Shown in pieces: positions 35,031 to 46,631 of a stretch of 64,000 nucleotides of DNA. The notes below the pieces were generated by a model. It had not been told where the DNA came from. It worked only from the letters and a program-made list of their open reading frames with translations, and searched no databases. Position numbers and translations under genes: made by a program. This DNA comes from Codonopsis lanceolata (Eukaryota > Streptophyta > Magnoliopsida > Asterales > Campanulaceae), in assembly GCA_013146195.2 (NCBI GenBank), contig CM028381.1:94443255-94507254 (forward strand). The letters are read 5' to 3'. Position 1 is the first letter of the stretch. Each line of letters begins with the position of its first letter.

Positions 35031-35396
35031 CACGTGATGAGTTAAAGTATGATATCACATCATATAATATGTCACCAATAATATATTTGCCATCTAAGAG
35101 CCCGTTTGGTACATATTTTTTAAAACACAGCTTTTTTTAAAACGAAGAGTTTTTAAAACACAGCTTTTTTAAAACGAAGCTTATTCAAAACACAATTTTT
35201 TTTCTTATAAACTCGCTTGGGATACAATTCCAAAACGTTATTTTCGTAATCTAATTATTTGTTAAAATGACAATTTTAGCCTTTTATAAAATTACTTTTC
35301 AAGTAATAGTAATTTTGATATAAAAGCATCAACCAGTGAAAAAGTGTGTGTCTATGGACATATTTTTTTGGTGCGTATATAACAGATAATAGTGAT

Positions 35397-38300
35397 TGTG
35401 ACGCCCCGCTCCTTCGTTATCTCGGTTTGCGTGCTATACTTGCACCTCTTCCTTTGTTGACTGTATGTTGGTTGCGAGAGGGTCTAGATATGTATGAGAG
35501 ACCATATTAAGACCAAAACAACATTAAGAGACTCCATATAGTTATTGACTTGCTAAAGTCACAAGTCGTGACTCGACGATAGTCGGAATGCGACGCGATT
35601 GAGGGTTTGCTTGCGTTTTGTGTTCGTGACCTCGGTTTGGGTCCTAGACCTCTTTAAGATGGTTTGATAACATGTTTAGATGCATTAGACTTCAAGTTGG
35701 AGGTGTTCCTTAAGTCTATCGATGATTTGGAAGTTTTGGAGATAGCGTTCGTCTCTATCGCGTAGTTCGGGAATCGAGTCGCGTAATCGCCTCTCCTTTG
35801 GGATTCTTATTTCCCTAAGTTGTTATTCAACTTTCTAGAAGTGTTTAAGCTTCTTCATTAGCCCTTAGACTTGCCTTAAAAGTCTCCTTTCGTTGCTCGT
35901 TCGGTTGCGAGTTCATTCGTCGTTCCGGTTGCACGTTGTTGCACCCCTTCCCGGTTTCGCTCCGAGTTGTTTCGGGAGTTGTTCGGGTGTGTTTTAGACT
36001 TGTTTTGAGTTGGGTTAGACCTTAGAATGGTTGCCCATAAGTTTGGGATCATTTAGATCAAGTTTAGACCAAGTTTTGGAGGTTCAGGAGCCGAGGCGCC
36101 CGCCTCGCATGGAGTGAGGCGCCCGCCTCAAGTACTGAGAGCAACCTTGTGCAGAGACCAAGCCAGGCGGCCGCATGGCCTAGGGTGAGGCGCCCGCCTC
36201 ACCTGCTTTGCTGTTACGGGATGATTTTCTCCTGTTCTGAAATTGGACGACTTCTACACTTCAAACCCATATCTAAACCTATCCTAAACCTCCCTAACCC
36301 TTCCTACTTAAGTCCTAACATCCCTAATTAGTTTTTAATGATGAGTTAAGAGTTCATTAGTGACCAATTAAGCCACAAATCAGATTAGAAAAGGGACCAC
36401 AAGTGATTGACACTTGTCCCACTCAAAAATTAGACCTATATCAACCACATTTCAGATTTTTGACCCTCATTCTCACCCTCCCTCTTCCAAAAACGAATTT
36501 CACCTTCTCTCAAGGTTCTTCCATGGTTTCTTGAGGTCTCATCTCCATCCTTCATCATCCATTCATCATTTGCCCAAGGGTCCTTCTTTAAAGTTGTAGA
36601 GCTCAAGAAGGGGAACATTTCCATCCGATTAGTTTCTTCCATTGCTCTCTTTGGTGTGTATCAAGTAAGTTACTTCTTCTTCTTCTTTTGATTTTGGTAC
36701 TCATTGATCCTAAGGAAAACAAACTCTATGCTATTTGAGGTCAATGAGTACACATACTTGCCTTGTATGATTTTAACTTGTGATTTGAGTATGTGAACTT
36801 GTTAAGAGCATGTGTAGGATGAATCCTATGATTATTGAAGTATATTGTTACCTTTCATCTTGTGTTTCTAGGGTTGTGAACTTACTAGAAATCATGTTTA
36901 CATTTTATTTGAGTTTATTTTGATAGTAGGCATGAGATTGGGAATTTAGAGGTGTAACCTCACTAGGCAATATGTAAATGACCATTCAATTGAAAGTATG
37001 TGATTTCAAAAATGGGTATAAGATCTTGTTAAGTTCTATGGATTTTAATCTAGGGAGTCTAGCCCAAAATGATTGTGAGGAAATTGTTGTAAATGTGAAT
37101 GATATGTTGATTTGGGGATTTATGAACTAGGCACTTAATGTTGTGTGACAATTAAGACTTAATAGAGTTGTTTTAGGTTCAATATCACGTTGGAGAGCAT
37201 TAGGCTAAACCCTACGATGTTCGGGTTTGGTTGGTCTTGATTATGAGTATCCGAGCATCTTGATTTGTGTCCCATTTGTGACACCCACGCTATAGAGGTT
37301 GATTGGAGATTTATTTAGGGCGTGCTTGTTAGGGCACGAAGCATTAGAGATCAACCTATGATCTCGTATTTCTTTAAGAAATGATTATTTGAGTGAGTTC
37401 TCTTTTAGGAAATTGGGTCGTGTGCACATGAAAGCACTTGCGAGGTTATGACTACGGCTTAGTTGATACCCGTGAGTTTGGCTTTGAAGAAGTCGAACAT
37501 ATATGACCGTTGGGACTATGGTTGAGTCCGGTGTACCTTTAAGTGAGGATAAATGCTAAGTATGGATATATGATTGTTTTAGACTAAATAATAGTCTTTG
37601 GTTTAATCCCGAGTAGAGGGCTATAGTAGACCTCCCGTTATGATCTCTTGAGCTTATATGCTACGTTTGTTTGGGTTGCGACTTGAGGGTCATGAATACC
37701 TAAATAGGTGGTTCTTGGACTAAACGAATAGGTTGGTTGGTTTTGTTAAGTGTGTACAATATGTGCATTGTTAAAATTGGTGTGTAGAACTTTATGTCCT
37801 ACTTGATTTGATATGTCCGCTATGATCGGTCTTGGTTCTTGTTTGAGCATGAGAGTAATTATCTACTTGTGCATTTCATGAAAGCCCAGCTGGCATTATT
37901 TGGATTTGGTTTTTATGTCAGGGTAGGACGATACATCGCCTATACGAATCGTAAGATTCGTATTCGCTATGGATCGCCGTACCTGGGACCTCACACACCC
38001 CTCCGTTGTTGGCCGCAATGGGGAAGTAGCCCCTTTGCCGTATCAGTTAAGTGCCGCATTGGCTTGCTAGCTAAATCGAATGATTCTCGATGAAAGTCGA
38101 TGCACTCACAGAGCATCGATGTTGCACGAACCCGGTAACATTGTGTATTGCAGGAGCAACACAACAGAATTATATGGGTACCTTCTCTATCCCTTATGTG
38201 GCTTACTATGAGCACCTATATGAAAGATAACGTGCTATGTGAATTATGAAGTTTATGATACTTGATGACTTAGTACAAGTTATTGTTGGTATACGATTAA

Positions 38301-39158
38301 GATGCCATGAGATTATATATGCTTATGCATTATGCCATGCCACGCCATGCTATGCCATACATTGCATTTAGTAACTTACTGGGTCATTATGACTCATTTC
38401 GTGTGTTTGTTTTCCTTAGTTTTTGCGATAGCTCGTTAGTATGCGTTGAAGCTTCGGCGCTTGATCGATAATGTGGTCTTAGGGCGATAGCTTGGGGTTA
38501 TTAGTATTGTTGTATTTGTATTTTTGCGAGATACGGTTGTGAAGTTATGTAAACTTTACTTGGGTAGTTATGTTAGTATTCTATTGTCGTTATTTTGGTA
38601 GCCGACTTGTTGAGTCGAGCTGTTGTATTTATTAGAAGTTATTCCGTTGTCTTTCCGAGCAAGGTTTTAGCTCGCTTGTTCTAGTATTATGTTATTGCTG
38701 CTTTCGTCCCGACAACTTTAGTCGAGACATTGGTTTAGTGGTTGGTATTTTATCTCTTACTCTTTTTAGTTAATGTATTCCTCAGGCATGTTATAGCCGT
38801 AGAGTTGTTGTTTATTAGGTTGGGTTCTTGTTGCTTCGCCAGGCCTTAGGTTGCCGATGGTTTGTTGTCCGATGCGCAATGTTGCGTCCACGCGAGTAGA
38901 TTTGTCGAGAGATAGTCGTCTCGGCCTTGTATTCCTTAGTTTATAATTATAGGCTTTGGTCCCACTTATGATTTGCTTCCGCAGATTTTTAGTTTTTAGT
39001 TGTTCCGTTTCGCCGTTATGGCTTTACATTCCTGTTTAGAGTTTGTGGGTTCAACTCTTGACTCGCACCACTACGCTTAGCGGGTGCTTGTCCGTCTTTT
39101 AACTTGTCTTGACGGCACGACCTTGGGATTCGCATTGAGTCAGGGTCGGGTCGTCACA
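35397..39158 (+). repeat. 5' LTR, 3.76 kb
   Basis: The ends are TGTGACG and CGTCACA, a perfect short inverted pair. Internal blocks (GTTCGGGTGTGTTT, GACCTTAGAATGGTTGCCC, CGATACATCGCC, ACTCACACACC) recur in order in 41685-44377. The small frames in it are not taken as genes. It contains a cluster of GC-rich hairpins at 36092-36203. Confidence 0.88.
36092..36203. repeat. Three GC-rich hairpins in the LTR
   Basis: GAGGCGCCCGCCTC occurs three times (36093-36106, 36116-36129, 36187-36200). Each is a perfect inverted repeat around CC, with stems of 7, 7 and 9 pairs (GGTGAGGCG-CC-CGCCTCACC at 36184-36203). The local GC content stands out strongly. The other LTR keeps only degraded versions (GGAGGCGGCGC, GGGCGCCGCCTC). 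Confidence 0.85.
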
Positions 39159-39160
39159 GT

Positions 39161-39172
39161 TGGTATCAGAGC
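39161..39172 (+). other. Primer binding site (tRNA-iMet)
   Basis: TGGTATCAGAGC lies two bases after the LTR end (CGTCACA-GT-TGG) and sets the + orientation of the element. Confidence 0.93.
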
Positions 39173-39268
39173 TATAGGTTAGCTATTTCGCCAGGATAGG
39201 TTCCTTGGCCTTGTTGGGTTGGGTTTATTGTCGAGTTATTAACGCTGAGTGTTCTTTGTAGGCGTACT

Positions 39269-40252
39269 ATGTCGGGAACTTGGCGTGGAGCTAGTTCTAT
39301 TATACCTGGTTCGAGTACATTTCGTGGCGAGAGGGGAGAGAATGTTAGTGATCCGCGTGTGACTCCTCAACGGATGTGTGGACTGGAAGATGATTCTTCT
39401 GTTCTTGCGAAATTCTTGAAGTTTAAACCGGAAAGTTTCAATGGAGAGCCTGATACTATTGAGGCGAAACATTGGCTAGAAAGCATGGAGAAGATCTTTG
39501 CGGTTTTGGGTAGTACATCAGAGGAAATGGTTACTTTAGCGGTGTTTGGATTGGATGGTGCGGCCGAGCAATGGTGGCTTGAAATACGAGATCGTTGGAG
39601 ACAGCATGGAGTACCTCGAGTGTGGGAAAACTTTGTCAAGGAGTTTATGGTACGGTTTGGTCCGGTAGTAACTCGAGGAAGAGGAGAGATGGAATTCCTA
39701 ATGTTAGAACAAGGAGATATGACCGTGGCACAGTATTCAACAAAGTTTATGGAGTTGGCTCGTTACTGTAGTTACTTGGTGCCAGATGAGGCTAAGAAGA
39801 CCGAGAGGTTTGTGAAAGGCCTGAAGACGAATTATCGTAGGCAGCTTATTCCGTTACTACTTACGGATTTCCAAGGGGCTGTGGATCGTGCATATGCGAT
39901 GGAGCTGGACATCGAGGAGTACGCTCAAAAGAAAATATCAAAGACTAATAGGGGCCCTGAGGATAAGAGAAGGCAGTCAGCACCTCAAACAGTTAGTCAA
40001 AGAAAGGTACGTTCGGGTGGCCGGAGTGGTGTTACTAATCCTACTCGGAGAAGACGAGGTGATGAGTTGACATGTAACTTTTGTGAGAGGACCGGACACA
40101 CCGAGGATAGGTGTTGGGGAAAGACTGGGAAGTGTTACTATTGTGGTGACGAAACTCACTTGAAGAAAGATTGTCCAATGTTTAAGGCCAATCAGTCGGG
40201 TAGCGCCGTCGGCAATTCGGTGGCTCCAAGAGATAGTGACGGTCGGCCCTAA
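39269..40252 (+). CDS. gag: Retrotransposon Gag with two zinc knuckles (327 aa)
   Basis: Gag coats and packages the element RNA. The open frame starts MSGTWRGASS, 97 bases after the primer site, and is uninterrupted. A Ty3/gypsy Retrotrans_gag domain occupies about residues 48-190: FKPESFNGEPDTIEAKHWLE, FGLDGAAEQWWLEIRDRW, WENFVKEFMVRFGP, EQGDMTVAQYSTKFMELARY and RFVKGL. A basic linker follows (SGGRSGVTNPTRRRRGDEL). Then come two adjacent CCHC knuckles, CNFCERTGHTEDRC (about 272-285) and CYYCGDETHLKKDC. The frame ends with a stop just after the second knuckle and does not continue into pol. The intact frame in an element without pol is unusual and fits trans-mobilisation. Confidence 0.92.
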   Translation: MSGTWRGASSIIPGSSTFRGERGENVSDPRVTPQRMCGLEDDSSVLAKFLKFKPESFNGEPDTIEAKHWLESMEKIFAVLGSTSEEMVTLAVFGLDGAAEQWWLEIRDRWRQHGVPRVWENFVKEFMVRFGPVVTRGRGEMEFLMLEQGDMTVAQYSTKFMELARYCSYLVPDEAKKTERFVKGLKTNYRRQLIPLLLTDFQGAVDRAYAMELDIEEYAQKKISKTNRGPEDKRRQSAPQTVSQRKVRSGGRSGVTNPTRRRRGDELTCNFCERTGHTEDRCWGKTGKCYYCGDETHLKKDCPMFKANQSGSAVGNSVAPRDSDGRP

Positions 40253-41584
40253 AGTTTGAAGCAAAGTTACGCAGCGTGGCGGTTAGCTATCGCGGAGTTT
40301 TGAGACCTATCCGAAATAGGAAGGTATATTCTTATATATATATATATGTAAATTATACTGTTGCTACTATTACCGTTAATATGAGTACGCGCTTTAATCG
40401 TTAGCTCATGTGCATTCATACATACATTATATGGTGTATTGTGTATTATTGGTTATTAGTTTGATTGGGAGTAATATCCCAATGTGAGATTGGTATATAA
40501 TATGATTTGTTTTGTAAATTACCGGTAGGTAATCGTACGTTGCGTATGGATTCTTGTTTAATATATATATATAAGACTATGCTATAGATAGAGTTATGGT
40601 TTTGTGTGGTTATATATATAGACCATAGTATGTATATGTATATATATGAATATATAAATGAAGCATGAATTGTATGATGATACTTATCGGTTTGGTATGG
40701 TGTTTGTACATTCTATAAAGATATGTTTTATGTAATGAGTAATATTATACTATATTGTTGTTAAGGGTTATTATGCGAGTAGGATATACACTCGACTTGT
40801 GAGAAGGTTGAAGATTGCGATTTAGAAATAATCATGATTACACGGGAGAGATTAACGCTTCACCGTGAGTATTGAGATGTTAACGTTGTGTTGGGATGCT
40901 TAGTGTATGTATTGGTTGTAGACTTGGTCTAGAGCTCAAGAAAGGATAGTTTTGCGGAGTATAGACATTACGATATCTAGCGTTTCCGTTTCTTGTAAAT
41001 CCTAGGAAATTATATTGGTTGGGTGTACTAGGAACACGAGTTTTGCGATAGCTATAATTGTGGATTGCCAGGGTGATAGACCTTGTTACTTGGTCTGAAT
41101 TTTATTCAGATATGTGCATTAGTTGTAGGAAACACCTACTTGATGCATTGCATTTTAGTATACTAAATTTATTTCATCATTATCTCCCCTGCCCATTTCC
41201 TTAGCATAGGAGACTATTAAAGGATGCTTAAAACCTTTTTAATCATGAACCTTTCAAGATCTTGCAATCTAAAAGTGAAATCCAATTTAGCCGGCACCCT
41301 AAATTGGTGATCAAAAGAGGTTCGCTGGTGGACTAGATTGGTAAGTGAGTAGGTTAAACATTGACTATAACGCTACCAAATGGAGGGACATAGATGGAAA
41401 GAATTTTCAAAACATGGCATTGTGTGCTCTTATGTTTTACCCGCGACGGGAAATCGCGAAATGATTTACATAGTTTGAAATGCCAATTTGGTTATCTTTG
41501 ATTTGTTTGTAAATTGCTCCATGCAATTATTAATTCTTGTAACTTAGAATCTTTTGTGTTTGAATTTCATGATGTGCCCGAAAC
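40253..41584. other. Non-coding interior of the gypsy-like element
   Basis: AT-rich, with TATATA tracts at 40336-40347, 40560-40572 and 40611-40650. No pol motif was seen on either strand. It ends at the assembly gap. Confidence 0.6.
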
Positions 41585-41684
41585 NNNNNNNNNNNNNNNN
41601 NNNNNNNNNNNNNNNNNNNNNNNNNNNNNNNNNNNNNNNNNNNNNNNNNNNNNNNNNNNNNNNNNNNNNNNNNNNNNNNNNNNN
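41585..41684. other. Assembly gap (exactly 100 N)
   Basis: A run of exactly 100 N is the conventional filler for a gap of unknown size. The sequences on either side should not be assumed contiguous or a single element. Confidence 0.98.
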
Positions 41685-44377
41685 TTTCTTGGTTTATAAG
41701 ATAATCTTAGAATTAATCTTAAATCATTCTTGAAGTTCTTAACATGTTTAGAATCACGAAAGTCCGTTTGTTGAATCGCCGGTTTGATCGTTTTGAATTT
41801 AGCCTTAGCGATTCCCTCGTTGCTCGTATTTGCTTCTATTTCGACGTCGAAGTGTTCGTTGAGTTCTTGGCCTTATATTCAGGTCTTAATCATGTTGAAA
41901 CAAGTCTCTTTCATGTCCAAGACATCTAGTTTGAATGGCGTTTGATTGTAGTTTGATTAGTTGTTCATTAAATCGCGTGGTTCGGCCTTGTTCTACCTTG
42001 TTCAGGGAGTTGTTCGGGTGTGTTTCCGACTCATTTTGAGTAGGGTTAGACCTTAGAATGGTTGCCCAAAGTTTGGGACCATTTAGATCAAGTTTAGATC
42101 AAGTTTTAGGCATGCAGGCCGGAGGCGGCGCATGGTGGGCGCCGCCTCAAATGCGAGGGAGCAATTGAAGTGGGTGAACTTGGGAGAAGCCTCCAGAGTT
42201 GGCGGCCGCATGGGAAAGGGTGAGCCCGCCTCACTGCTACATACGGGATGATTTTCTCTGTTTGAATTTGGAATTGTACATTTCAAACCCCTACTTAAAC
42301 CTATCCTAAACCTCCCTAACCCTTCTACTTAAGTCCTAACATCCCTAACTTATTTTAATGATGGATTAGAAGGCTTGTTGATTATCCAAACCCTATCCTA
42401 AGAATCTCAAAGAGACCACAAGGTCTTGACACATGTCCACTCAAACTTTTGACCATATAAGCCCCAAATCAGATTTTTGACCCTCATTCTCACTCTCTCT
42501 TCCAAAACGAATTTCATCTCTCTCGAGGTTCTTCCATGGCTTCTTGAAGTCTCATCCTTGGTCTTCATCAACCATTCATCATTTGCCCAAGAGCCTTTCA
42601 TTAAAGTTGTAGAGCTCGAGAAGGGGAGCATTTCCATCCGATTGGTTTCTTCATTTGCTTTCTTTGGTGTATAACTAGTAAGTTACTCTTCTTCATTTTA
42701 GTTCCCATTGACCCTAAGGAAACAAAGTTTATGATGTGTGAGGTCAATATGGGGACACATAGTTGCTTCCTCACAATTTTGAATGTGTAATTTTGCTAGG
42801 AGCATGTCTAGGTTGATTCTTGCCTTTGAATGTTGAAATTACTCTTTCACTATGATTAATTGAGGTCTTGAACATGTTAGAAGTAATGTAATATGTTTGT
42901 TGATGAAAGTGAAATATTTGGGAATGCCTAAATTATGCCTATGTGGTATGTGTAAAAGTGGTTAAGTGTTGTAACCTTACTATTGGACTACATGAAGAAC
43001 ATAAATTGTATTAAAATGTTGTAGGTGAATTTATGCCTCGTTGAACTTAGAAGTGACCTAAGTTGGGTTATGAAGCATATAGCTTCAATTTCCCTAAAAT
43101 TGGGAATTTAGTGAAAAGACTCAACGGAGTCGACTCTAGGGAAGAATTGAACATGTTAGACTCTAATTTCAATCCCTGAAGTTTGAGCGTCATTTGACTT
43201 GGTTTACTCAAGTATGAGTTGGTTTAATTGATTGTAACAAGTTGTTATGAAAGATTGGTATTTGTGCAAATTATTGCCTTGATGTGTTTACGGTAGAGAT
43301 TAACCCCTACTTGGTTGGTCGAATTCGCTCTTGTCGGATTCGGACCTTAATGGTTTAAGTCAAGTAAATATCTACTTGTGCATTGCATTAGTCAGTGGCA
43401 TTAAATGGTTTGTTTTTCAGTCGAGGGTGGGGCGATACATCGCCTTCACGATTATGGGATTCGTGCTCGCTATGGATCGCCTGCAGGGACTCACACACCT
43501 CCACCTTCACCGCAGTTGGGTGGGGGAAATGTAGCGTATCGGTTAAGTGACGCTATGCGCATTGGCTTGCTATTGAGATCGAGTAGCACTCGATCACGGT
43601 CGATGAATTCACATAACATCGATGGCACGAACCGATAGCGAATCTTAATGTTTTGCTGGAGCTTCACAGGCGTGACTATCATATCCTACTTGTATGATTT
43701 ACTTTACGCCTTATGTGAATAAGGTGCTAAGTGTTAAATGATGATAACATGCCATATTAGTGATAAATATCATGCTATAATATGAACATGCATATTTTGG
43801 TAACTTACTAAGTCTTTCGACTTACTCTATTTGTTTGCTTTGTTTTCCTTAGATCAAAGCGAGGTGGCGTTCCACGCTAGATTCACGTTCGCTTGGGCGT
43901 TGTGAGCAAGGTTGCTCTTTTGGACATTAATTGGTTAATCTTGTATTTTGGAAAGGACGATGGGAAGCAAGTCATGTAGACTTAGCTTGGGTTTTTGTGT
44001 TGTAGTAACTTATTATTAATACTTGTAATCTTTTGGTACATTATAAGTCGAGCTTGTTTATATGTGTGTATGGTTCATCATAGTTTCTTCCGCTAAAGCG
44101 TTTAAAGTATTATTATTGTTGTTGTCTCGGCATGTTGTGGCGTTGAGGTTTATTAAGCATGTGTTAATTGTAGGAGTAGTTGTTGGGTTCAGCCGCGTCG
44201 CCGATGACTTGTTTAATTCAAAGTTGTTTTTCACCAAGTGTAGCCGAGTTGTTAATTGTCGAAATGTTGCGCCACGTGAATTTTAAAACCCTACTTATGC
44301 ATGCTTATGTGTTTAACTTGATTATTTGGACGGCGCGATTCGGGATCTCGCATTGGGGTCCGGGTCGGGTCGTCACA
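41685..44377 (+). repeat. Diverged LTR of the same gypsy-like family, 5' end lost in the gap
   Basis: It is collinear with 35397-39158 from about 41980 on (GTTCGGGTGTGTTTCCGAC, GACCTTAGAATGGTTGCCC, GGGCGATACATCGCC, ACTCACACACCTCC) and ends GGGTCGTCACA at 44377. Many substitutions and deletions separate the two, roughly a fifth of positions in sampled stretches, and it is shorter. The right flank TAATC does not match the left flank GTGAT. It may be the 3' LTR of an old insertion or part of another copy brought together at the gap. Confidence 0.82.
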
Positions 44378-46330
44378 TAATCGGCCAAGGGCTGTTCAAA
44401 AAGCTGGAACAGATTTGAAGTGTTCTAGATCTTGGATCAAAGAAGATGGCCTATGAAGACGAACAAATCAGAAGCAGGATACAATAATCAGGGGAAAGGC
44501 AAAAAGGTTGAACAATATCCTCTTTGTCCAGCATGAGGGGAAATTAAAGGAAACATGCACTTGTGTATGTACCCACACAGAGTTGGGGGGGAGGGGGTTG
44601 ACTGGAGCCCCTCTCTAGACCTACCTGCTTATTTAAAAGCAAGAAACGTAGACTTTGTGGAGAAAAAGAAAAGGAACATTAATAGATGGATACACAAATA
44701 AATAGGTGCATAATTACACATACACATATACACATACTCACACAGAAGCCTTTTGAGAATAAGGAAAATCCAGACAAAGAGATAGTACCAAGTAGAGAAG
44801 GAATTCAGCTCGTTTTACAAAACAACTGAAGATTATTGACGGAATCCAAAGACATATATCATAGAATCATAACCATAGAATTTGACATGAATCTAGAAAA
44901 ATTAGAGGAAAGAATAGAATGGGGAGAAGGAAAGCAATTAGCAGCCTTCTTTTAGAGAAAGAAAGAATGCTTACTCACGTGGACACTATGGACAGATGTA
45001 TACATAGCACATACAGAGAGAAGGAAGGAGAGAGAAAGAGATCCTTTCTATATATTCCTGCTCGGAAGAAGTAAGAAGAACACAATGTTTATCATGAAAA
45101 TAAAATGATGTGTATAAATACCAAACAATTTTGTGTATTTTATTTCAGTGTGGTATAACATTAAACTTGAGCAATACATTGTAGATCTGAACTATGTTGT
45201 ATGAATTTGATATAAACATTGGGTCATCTATCATATACTTGAGCATATAAAATCCTATAGATCATGTAGGTGCAAACACAGCTTGCTTTTTGATCCTTTA
45301 CTTATGAAAAGATCTTGATCGACCTAAGCTTACTTGGATAGGCTGTCTGTCGTGCCGTCTATCTATTTTGACTTACTCGAAACACTTGAAATAAGAGAAT
45401 TTCAAAACAATGCCGTCTATCCAATAAACAATAAATAAATTCAATTTTCTTTTGGGAACATAATATTTGTTGTGCAACTCCATTTTCCACCACCCGCAGC
45501 CTAAATTATATGCCTGCTACAATGACATGAAAATGTAAGAAACCAAGCTTAAAGGAAACAATCGTAATACCCACAAGTTGTGAGACCAAATTCTCAAGTT
45601 CTAAGCTCTTTTCAGACTTTCATAGATCCATGAAAACAAAAAACCAATAATAATATTTAAGAGACATGATAGGAACGAAATTCCATTCAGTAGGAGCTAC
45701 AAAACCTAAACAACTTCATTTGTACCTTTAGAATGAGATGTAAAATTAACCAAATTACAATCGTTATCTACTTGTTTCATAACCCTCAAACCGATTTAAA
45801 ACCTAAACCCGAACCACCCTCCCTTCTAAAACCCCAAAATAATAATAATACTAAAGCATAATGCTGGAGCGTATTCATTACAAATTAGCTAAAACCCTAA
45901 AAAAGCAGAGAGTGGTCCGACCAATCAAAACAACCCAAATTCACATTTCAAGAATTAAGGAGTGAAGTCTGAATTATATCTATTTCGAACAAAATCGTAG
46001 CAAATAGAAGAGTATATATTACAATATTCATGAGAAAATAAAAAGGATGGAGAATAATTGAATATGTGAGAGTTGATCGAGAAAGAAACCTGTAAAAGAG
46101 GAAAACCGTCGAATGATTGGAAACAAAAGAGCTTTCCTCGCCCTTTCTTGAGAGTTGAGAGTGCCCACTGTGCGTGAGTTGAGAGAAATCTTGGGAAGAG
46201 AAAACTCTTGGGTATTGCCGTAGAAATATGGACAATCTACGATTTTGATAGCTGCGTTTCTATTCCACAGCCAATTAAAGGCGTTTAGAAACGACCCCAA
46301 TTTTAAACAAAAGCAGCTCCGTTTACAAGC
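44378..46330. other. Unclassified region between gypsy LTR and MULE
   Basis: No protein domain was recognised on either strand. On the - strand, 46300 to about 45948 has the look of a 5' leader and splice donor (CTCTTTTACAG followed by GTTTC), with a weak open frame starting MGSFLNAFNWLW. No downstream exon could be assigned. It may be the edge of a displaced host gene or MULE terminal sequence. Confidence 0.35.
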
Positions 46331-46349
46331 GGGGCATTGTTACAATTTT

Positions 46350-46631
46350 TATGAAAAGCGCTCGGCGTTTTTTGCACAAAACTGGATGCTACGTTAGGGC
46401 AGGCTCTAAATTGAAAACTAATTTTGAAGTAGGGACAAGTAGTAAAGCTCCTCACAACGACATCACAATGGTTACTGCTTACCAAGTTGAGAGAGTTCTT
46501 GAACAAGATCAAGTTGGAAGTGGTAGAAATCATGTTGAAGAGATGGTTAACGTAGAGCAATTGAGAGAGTCTCTATACGAGATCATGCTGACGAGTACCA
46601 GATGTATTCAGATGAAGAAGATGAAGGTATC
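46350..46631 (+). pseudogene. MULE transposase, N-terminal part, split by a retrotransposon
   Basis: It reads LKTNFEVGTSS, MVTAYQVERVLEQDQV and VNVEQLRESLYEIML, then after a frame change HADEYQMYSDEEDE. The acidic run breaks at GTATC (46627-46631), where the SIRE-like element begins. It resumes in the same frame after the second GTATC at 60862-60866 (IHFEEINSDNDNDDDG). The two pieces are therefore one gene divided by a 14.2-kb insertion. Confidence 0.75.

Larger units (their letters stand above)
33949..35396. repeat. Segmental duplication, copy 2
   Basis: Counterpart of 28477-29940. It contains a gag frame, a primer site at 34764-34775, an LTR at 34776-35030 and host flank from CACGTGATGAG to TAATAGTGAT. 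Its right edge is exactly where the TGTGACGCC LTR starts at 35397, so the gypsy element inserted into, or was joined at, this flank. Confidence 0.92.
35397..41584 (+). mobile_element. Gag-only Ty3/gypsy-like LTR element, left part up to the gap
   Basis: The 5' LTR runs 35397-39158 (3,762 bases, TGTGACGCCCCG...GGGTCGTCACA). TGGTATCAGAGC follows two bases later and one gag frame comes next. No protease, integrase or reverse transcriptase is recognisable in the 1.33 kb between gag and the assembly gap. A long LTR with gag only suggests a non-autonomous element relying on a partner's Pol, although pol lying inside the gap cannot be excluded. The left flank is AGTGAT. The matching right flank cannot be verified because the far LTR may belong to another copy. 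Confidence 0.82.

Noticed and set aside
39977..40264. - strand frame opposite gag
   Set aside because: It is a shadow of the gag frame. The + strand carries clear zinc knuckles.
45948..46300. First exon of a - strand host gene (MGSFLNAFNWLW)
   Set aside because: The leader-like composition is suggestive, but no downstream exon or known domain could be found.
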